Shown: piece after piece, positions 7,019-11,035 of the stretch
Layout: each line of letters begins with the position of its first letter
Position numbering within the stretch: the stretch's first letter is position 1
Assembly (NCBI GenBank): GCA_002354135.1
Contig: DEKZ01000056.1
Span: 1 to 11,035, forward strand
Length of the DNA stretch: 11,035 nucleotides
From: Massilia sp. UBA2709
Lineage (GTDB): Bacteria; Pseudomonadota; Gammaproteobacteria; Burkholderiales; Burkholderiaceae_D
Direction of reading: 5' to 3'
Notes under the pieces: model-generated
The model's input: the letters and a program-made list of their open reading frames with translations, nothing else
Databases searched by the model: none
Told to the model about the DNA's origin: nothing
Position numbers and translations under genes: made by a program

Positions 7019-7708
7019 TTAGTCGCGGTCGCCGCCGGCAAAGCCCAGCAGGGCCAGCAGGTTGCTGAAGATGTTGTAGACGTCGAGGTAGATCGCGAGG
7101 GCGGCGCTGATGTAGTTGGTTTCGCCGCCGTTCACGATGCGCTGCACGTCATACAGGATGAAGGCCGAGAAGATGCCGATCGCCAGGACCGAGAACACGA
7201 TGGTCAGCGCTGGAATTTGCAGGAAGATGTTGGCCACGCCGGCCAGCAGCAGCACGATCACGCCGGCGAACAGCCAGCTGCCCATGGCCGAGAAGTCGCG
7301 CTTGCTGGTGGTGGCGATGCTCGCCATCACAGCCAGCACGACGGCGGTGCCGCCGAAGGCGGTCATGATCAGCTGGCCGCCGTTGCTGTAGCCCAGGGTG
7401 TGGCGCAGCAGCGGGGTGAGCATCAGGCCCATGAAGAAGGTAAAGCCCAGCAGCACGGCCACGCCGACGCCGGAGTTCTTGGTCTTTTCGATCGCGAACA
7501 TGAAGCCGAAGGCGATCGCCAGGAAGATGACGAAGCCCATGCCGCCGCTCAGCATCGGCAGCTGCATCGAGACGCCGATGAAAGCGCCCAGCACGGTCGG
7601 CAGCATCGACAGCGCGAGCAGCCAGAAGGTGTTGCGCAGGACTTTGTTGCGCGCGACCTGGCCTACGGCCACGTCGTAAGCGGGTTGCTTTTGCAGGATG
7701 GGATTCAT
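7019..7708 (-). CDS. Bax inhibitor-1/YccA (UPF0005, TMBIM) family inner-membrane protein
   Basis: Seven-helix integral membrane protein of 229 residues, normal for bacterial members. Hydrophobic segments lie at about 27-46, 55-73, 81-100, 111-131, 143-162, 167-186 and 203-222. The family's C-terminal features are present: LYDVQRI with Asp187 and YLDVYNIF with Asp209. These correspond to the aspartate pair that senses pH and gates the Ca2+ leak in Bacillus YetJ. In E. coli the relative YccA modulates the FtsH protease. Which role applies here cannot be told from sequence. The Met at 7708 is chosen because GGAGG (forward-strand CCTCC, 7713-7717) lies 4 bases upstream; an in-frame Met at 7741 has no comparable site. 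It is monocistronic, with a terminator after it, and divergent from ndk. Confidence 0.93.
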   Translation of the reverse strand: MNPILQKQPAYDVAVGQVARNKVLRNTFWLLALSMLPTVLGAFIGVSMQLPMLSGGMGFVIFLAIAFGFMFAIEKTKNSGVGVAVLLGFTFFMGLMLTPLLRHTLGYSNGGQLIMTAFGGTAVVLAVMASIATTSKRDFSAMGSWLFAGVIVLLLAGVANIFLQIPALTIVFSVLAIGIFSAFILYDVQRIVNGGETNYISAALAIYLDVYNIFSNLLALLGFAGGDRD

Positions 7709-7744
7709 GTTGCCTCCGGTTGGTAAATATAAGTCGTCCACTCA

Positions 7745-7750
7745 AGCATA
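7745..7750 (-). promoter_or_regulatory. Possible extended -10 for the Bax-inhibitor-1 family gene
   Basis: On the reverse strand TGCTATGCT gives a TGn-extended -10 with TATGCT (four of six). It lies about 36 bases upstream of the start codon. No convincing -35 is visible. An alternative -10, TATATT, lies closer, at about 7727-7732, and would leave a very short leader. Confidence 0.25.
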
Positions 7751-7884
7751 GCATGCGCAAGTTCGACCGGCGCCAGCCTTAAGTGATTCATAAGCAAGTT
7801 GCCGTACGGTGACAGGCATTTTTTCGCCGCCACTCTACCACTTTGCTGCTCGCCGCCGCAATATCGGCTATATGGGGCGAGGTA

Positions 7885-7893
7885 TGGTAAAAT
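7885..7893 (+). promoter_or_regulatory. Extended -10 promoter of ndk
   Basis: TGGTAAAAT is an extended -10 (TGn plus TAAAAT, five of six). It gives an expected start near 7900 and a leader of about 55 bases. There is no recognisable -35 at the normal distance, which is common for TGn promoters. It is the best promoter-like element in the 246-base divergent gap. The rest of that gap (7709-7884) contains an 8-base palindrome CCGTACGG at 7802-7809 and no other feature I can support. Confidence 0.55.
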
Positions 7894-7954
7894 CAAAGGT
7901 TGATTGAGCTCTCAACTTCTCGATTTAAACCTTTCTTTTTATTGGAGTTTTTAC

Positions 7955-8380
7955 ATGGCAATCGAACGCACCCTGTCGATCATCAAACCAGACGCAGTTG
8001 CAAAAAACGTGATCGGCCAAATCTACAGCCGCTTCGAAGGCGCTGGCCTGAAGATCGTTGCCGCCCGCATGACCCAGCTGTCGCAAGCTGAAGCCGAAGG
8101 CTTCTACGCTGTGCACGCTGCCCGTCCTTTCTTCAAGGACCTGGTCAACTTCATGATCTCGGGTCCGGTCATGATCCAGGTGCTGGAAGGCGAAGGCGCC
8201 ATCCTGAAGAACCGCGACCTGATGGGTGCAACCGATCCGAAGAAAGCAGAAGCCGGCACCATCCGCGCCGATTTCGCTGATTCGATCGACGCCAACGCCG
8301 TGCACGGTTCGGACGCTGCCGAAACCGCCGCCGTGGAAATCGCTTACTTCTTCCCGGCACTGAACGTCTACTCGCGTTAA
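7955..8380 (+). CDS. ndk: Nucleoside diphosphate kinase
   Basis: Transfers the gamma-phosphate from ATP to nucleoside diphosphates through a phosphohistidine, balancing (d)NTP pools; cytosolic. The 141 residues match the family's usual length and carry the full active-site set in standard numbering: Lys11, Tyr51, Phe59, Arg87, Thr93, Arg104, Asn114 and the phospho-accepting His117 in NAVHGSD. The ATG at 7955 is preceded by GGAG at 7944-7947 with 7-base spacing. An in-frame ATG at 7904 would add 17 residues that the family lacks, and would fall only a few bases after the predicted transcription start. ndk followed by rlmN, pilW and rodZ is the usual betaproteobacterial order. A 125-base structured gap separates it from rlmN. 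Confidence 0.98.
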   Translation: MAIERTLSIIKPDAVAKNVIGQIYSRFEGAGLKIVAARMTQLSQAEAEGFYAVHAARPFFKDLVNFMISGPVMIQVLEGEGAILKNRDLMGATDPKKAEAGTIRADFADSIDANAVHGSDAAETAAVEIAYFFPALNVYSR

Positions 8381-8397
8381 TTGGTCAGGGGGAGCGC

Positions 8398-8435
8398 AGT
8401 CCGGGCGCGCCCCGGTTGACTTCTCTCCCCGGACT
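8398..8435 (+). other. Alternative hairpins after ndk (possible terminator or attenuator)
   Basis: AGTCCGGG (8398-8405) pairs perfectly with CCCGGACT (8428-8435) across a 22-base loop. The same left arm can instead pair locally as CCGGG (8401-8405) with CCCGG (8411-8415). The two structures exclude each other. No T-run follows, so this is not a canonical terminator. It begins 18 bases after the ndk stop. Confidence 0.45.
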
Positions 8436-8450
8436 AATTGAAATGAGTAA

Positions 8451-8480
8451 CCCGCTCGGCCACAGGCTGGCGCGAGCGGG
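8451..8480 (+). other. Strong hairpin just upstream of the rlmN ribosome-binding site
   Basis: CCCGCTCG (8451-8458) pairs with CGAGCGGG (8473-8480). The stem continues with GCC (8459-8461) and GGC (8469-8471), leaving one bulged G (8472) and a 7-base loop. Eleven pairs, mostly G-C, make it the most stable short hairpin I see in this gap. The rlmN ribosome-binding site AGGA (8492-8495) begins 12 bases later and a T6 run lies at 8497-8502, which is too far for a typical terminator. Confidence 0.5.
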
Positions 8481-8505
8481 AGCCGAACCATAGGAATTTT
8501 TTGCC

Positions 8506-9675
<1,170 letters not shown>

Positions 9676-9692
9676 GCCGGAGCGGTCGGACC

Positions 9693-10481
9693 ATGGTGAC
9701 CCGTCTTGCGGCCGCGCTCGCGCTGGCCGTGCTGGGCGCCTGCGCCGCTCCTGGCGACGCGCCGGGCGAGCTCAAGACCGTGTCCGACCAGACCGCGGCC
9801 GAAAAACGCGCCGCGATCCGCCTGCAACTGGCGGTCGAGTACTACCAGCAGGGCAAGCACGACATCGCCCTCGACGAAATCAAGAAGGCCATTGCCGCCG
9901 ACCCCGGTTACGCCGATGCCTACGGCGTGCGCGCGCTGATCTACACCGCGATGGGGCAACTGCCGCTGGCCGAAGAGAATTACCAGCACGCGCTGCGCCT
10001 GGCGCCGCGCAATCCCGAGCTGGCGAACAATTATGGGTCTTTCCTGTGCCAGAGCGCCAACCGCCCCGCGGAGGCGCTGCGCCAGTTCGAGGCCGCGCTG
10101 CAGAATCCGGCCTACAGGACGCCGGTGAGCGCCCTCGTGAACGCCGGGCTGTGCAGCTTGAAGACCCGCAATATCGATGCGGCCGAGCGCTACCTGCTCG
10201 ATGCATTGCGTTACAACCCCGACCTGCCGGCCACGACCGCCGGCCTGGCCCGGGTGTACTACGAGCGGCGCGACTACCAGCGCGCCGGTTTTTTCATACA
10301 CCGCCTGACGGAGGTGTCGAAGCTCGACACCCTGTCCGCCGATGCCTTGTGGCTGGCCATCCGGGTCCAGCGCAAGCTGGGCGATCGCTCGATGGAGGCC
10401 AGCCTGTTGGCGCAGCTGCGGCGGCGCTTCCCCGGCTCGCCCGAATTCGCGGCGTACGAGCGCGGGGCATTCGATGAGTGA
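9693..10481 (+). CDS. pilW: Type IV pilus biogenesis/stability lipoprotein PilW (PilF), TPR protein
   Basis: Outer-membrane TPR lipoprotein that stabilises type IV pili; in Pseudomonas the homologue PilF is the pilotin needed for PilQ secretin assembly. From the ATG at 9693 (262 residues) there is a signal peptide with lipobox LGAC and Cys17. Helical repeats begin at about 40: TPR units at roughly 40-73 (QLAVEYYQQGKHDIALDEI), 74-107, 108-141 and 145-178, with a further degenerate helical pair beyond. Asn-Tyr-Gly-Ser-Phe-Leu-Cys near 113-119 is typical of PilW. GGAG at 9679-9682 serves the ATG. A TTG at 9672 with GGAG at 9660-9663 is an alternative start that overlaps the rlmN stop as TTGA and adds 7 residues. 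The rodZ start overlaps this gene's end. Confidence 0.93.
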   Translation: MVTRLAAALALAVLGACAAPGDAPGELKTVSDQTAAEKRAAIRLQLAVEYYQQGKHDIALDEIKKAIAADPGYADAYGVRALIYTAMGQLPLAEENYQHALRLAPRNPELANNYGSFLCQSANRPAEALRQFEAALQNPAYRTPVSALVNAGLCSLKTRNIDAAERYLLDALRYNPDLPATTAGLARVYYERRDYQRAGFFIHRLTEVSKLDTLSADALWLAIRVQRKLGDRSMEASLLAQLRRRFPGSPEFAAYERGAFDE

Positions 10482-11035
10482 GACGACAATGACTTCAGAG
10501 CGCGCAGACCAGAGCGCCACGCCCGACAACCACCACCAGCAGCAGCACGGCCATCCCGGCGCGACCCTGGCAGCCCAGCGCGAAGCGATGGGCTGGTCGG
10601 TCGAGCAGGTGGCCGACCAGCTCAAGCTGGCGGTGCGCCAGGTGGTGGCGCTCGAAGCCGGCGACTACGCCTCGCTGCCCAGCCCGGCCGTGACGCGCGG
10701 TTTCGTGCGCGCCTACGCCAAGATCCTGAAGCTCGACGCCGCCCCGCTGGTGGCGATGATCAAGATGGACGAGCCGGCCCCGGTCGACACCGGTCCCGCC
10801 GCGCGCCGCGAACGTCCAACCTCGTTCTCGCACTCGCGCTTCCCGACCCACGGCAAGCGCTCCAGCCTGCCGCTGGGCTGGATCGCCGCCGCCGTGGTGG
10901 TGATCGCCGCCGGCGCCGCCGCCTGGAACTTCGGCCTGATCGCGCTGCCGGGCAGCGATGCGCCGGCCGGCAACGAACCGATGACCACCATCCCGGCCGA
11001 CAACGCCGGCACGGCGGGCAGCGATGCCGCGCACA
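10474..11035 (+). CDS. rodZ: RodZ-like helix-turn-helix membrane protein, 3' end outside the window
   Basis: Cell-shape protein that links the MreB cytoskeleton to the wall-elongation machinery. The 187 visible residues start at the ATG at 10474, inside the end of pilW (8-base overlap ATGAGTGA), which suggests translational coupling. There is a polar N-terminus with a His/Gln-rich patch (HHQQQHGH, 20-27). A Xre/HTH_25 domain follows at about 28-98 (LAAQREAMGWSVEQVADQLK, then FVRAYAKILKLD). A basic linker with Arg and Lys residues precedes one transmembrane helix at about 134-156 (WIAAAVVVIAAGAAAW), and the periplasmic part begins with an Ala/Gly/Pro/Thr-rich stretch. The C-terminal DUF4115 domain expected in RodZ lies beyond the edge. 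The position after pilW is the standard order, with ispG expected next. An ATG at 10489 is an alternative start. Confidence 0.9.
   Translation, partial: MSETTMTSERADQSATPDNHHQQQHGHPGATLAAQREAMGWSVEQVADQLKLAVRQVVALEAGDYASLPSPAVTRGFVRAYAKILKLDAAPLVAMIKMDEPAPVDTGPAARRERPTSFSHSRFPTHGKRSSLPLGWIAAAVVVIAAGAAAWNFGLIALPGSDAPAGNEPMTTIPADNAGTAGSDAAH

Noticed and set aside
7802..7809. Palindrome CCGTACGG as an operator between the divergent genes
   Set aside because: An 8-base GC-rich palindrome is common by chance in this DNA, and it does not overlap either candidate promoter.

Overview
The window is a high-GC proteobacterial chromosome segment. Its gene order (pcm-nlpD-rpoS-rlmD, then ndk-rlmN-pilW-rodZ) is typical of Betaproteobacteria. 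The protein details, the type IV pilus gene and a GTAGGGTGGGCAC-type intergenic repeat suggest Oxalobacteraceae (Massilia-like). That family placement is inference, because no search could be run.

Layout. Positions 1-4145 hold four forward genes: the 3' part of pcm (protein L-isoaspartate repair), nlpD (LytM lipoprotein that activates cell-wall amidases), rpoS (general stress sigma factor) and rlmD (23S rRNA m5U1939 methyltransferase). The first three are tightly packed. A 167-base gap with two small inverted repeats separates rpoS from rlmD. Positions 4237-6888 hold a large reverse-strand soluble hybrid histidine kinase (PAS-like, GAF, GAF, HisKA, HATPase, receiver). It is convergent with rlmD. 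Positions 7019-7708 hold a reverse-strand seven-helix Bax-inhibitor-1/YccA family membrane protein, with a clear intrinsic terminator between it and the kinase. A divergent promoter region (7709-7954) leads to the forward cluster ndk (7955), rlmN, pilW and rodZ. The last of these runs off the right edge.

How the genes relate. Most are conserved housekeeping or stress functions: damaged-protein repair, septal wall splitting, the stationary-phase sigma factor, rRNA methylation, nucleotide balancing, pilus assembly and cell shape. rlmN-pilW-rodZ overlap or nearly overlap and probably form one translationally coupled unit. The hybrid kinase is the accessory-looking element. It has no response-regulator gene beside it, so its partner is unknown.

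I found no mobile element, CRISPR array, tRNA or rRNA, and no clear new multi-gene system. The items most worth a second look are the structured ndk-rlmN spacer (competing hairpins plus a 16-codon reading frame), the internally duplicated GAF sensor of the kinase, the palindromic repeat behind rpoS, and an AT-rich codon island inside pcm.
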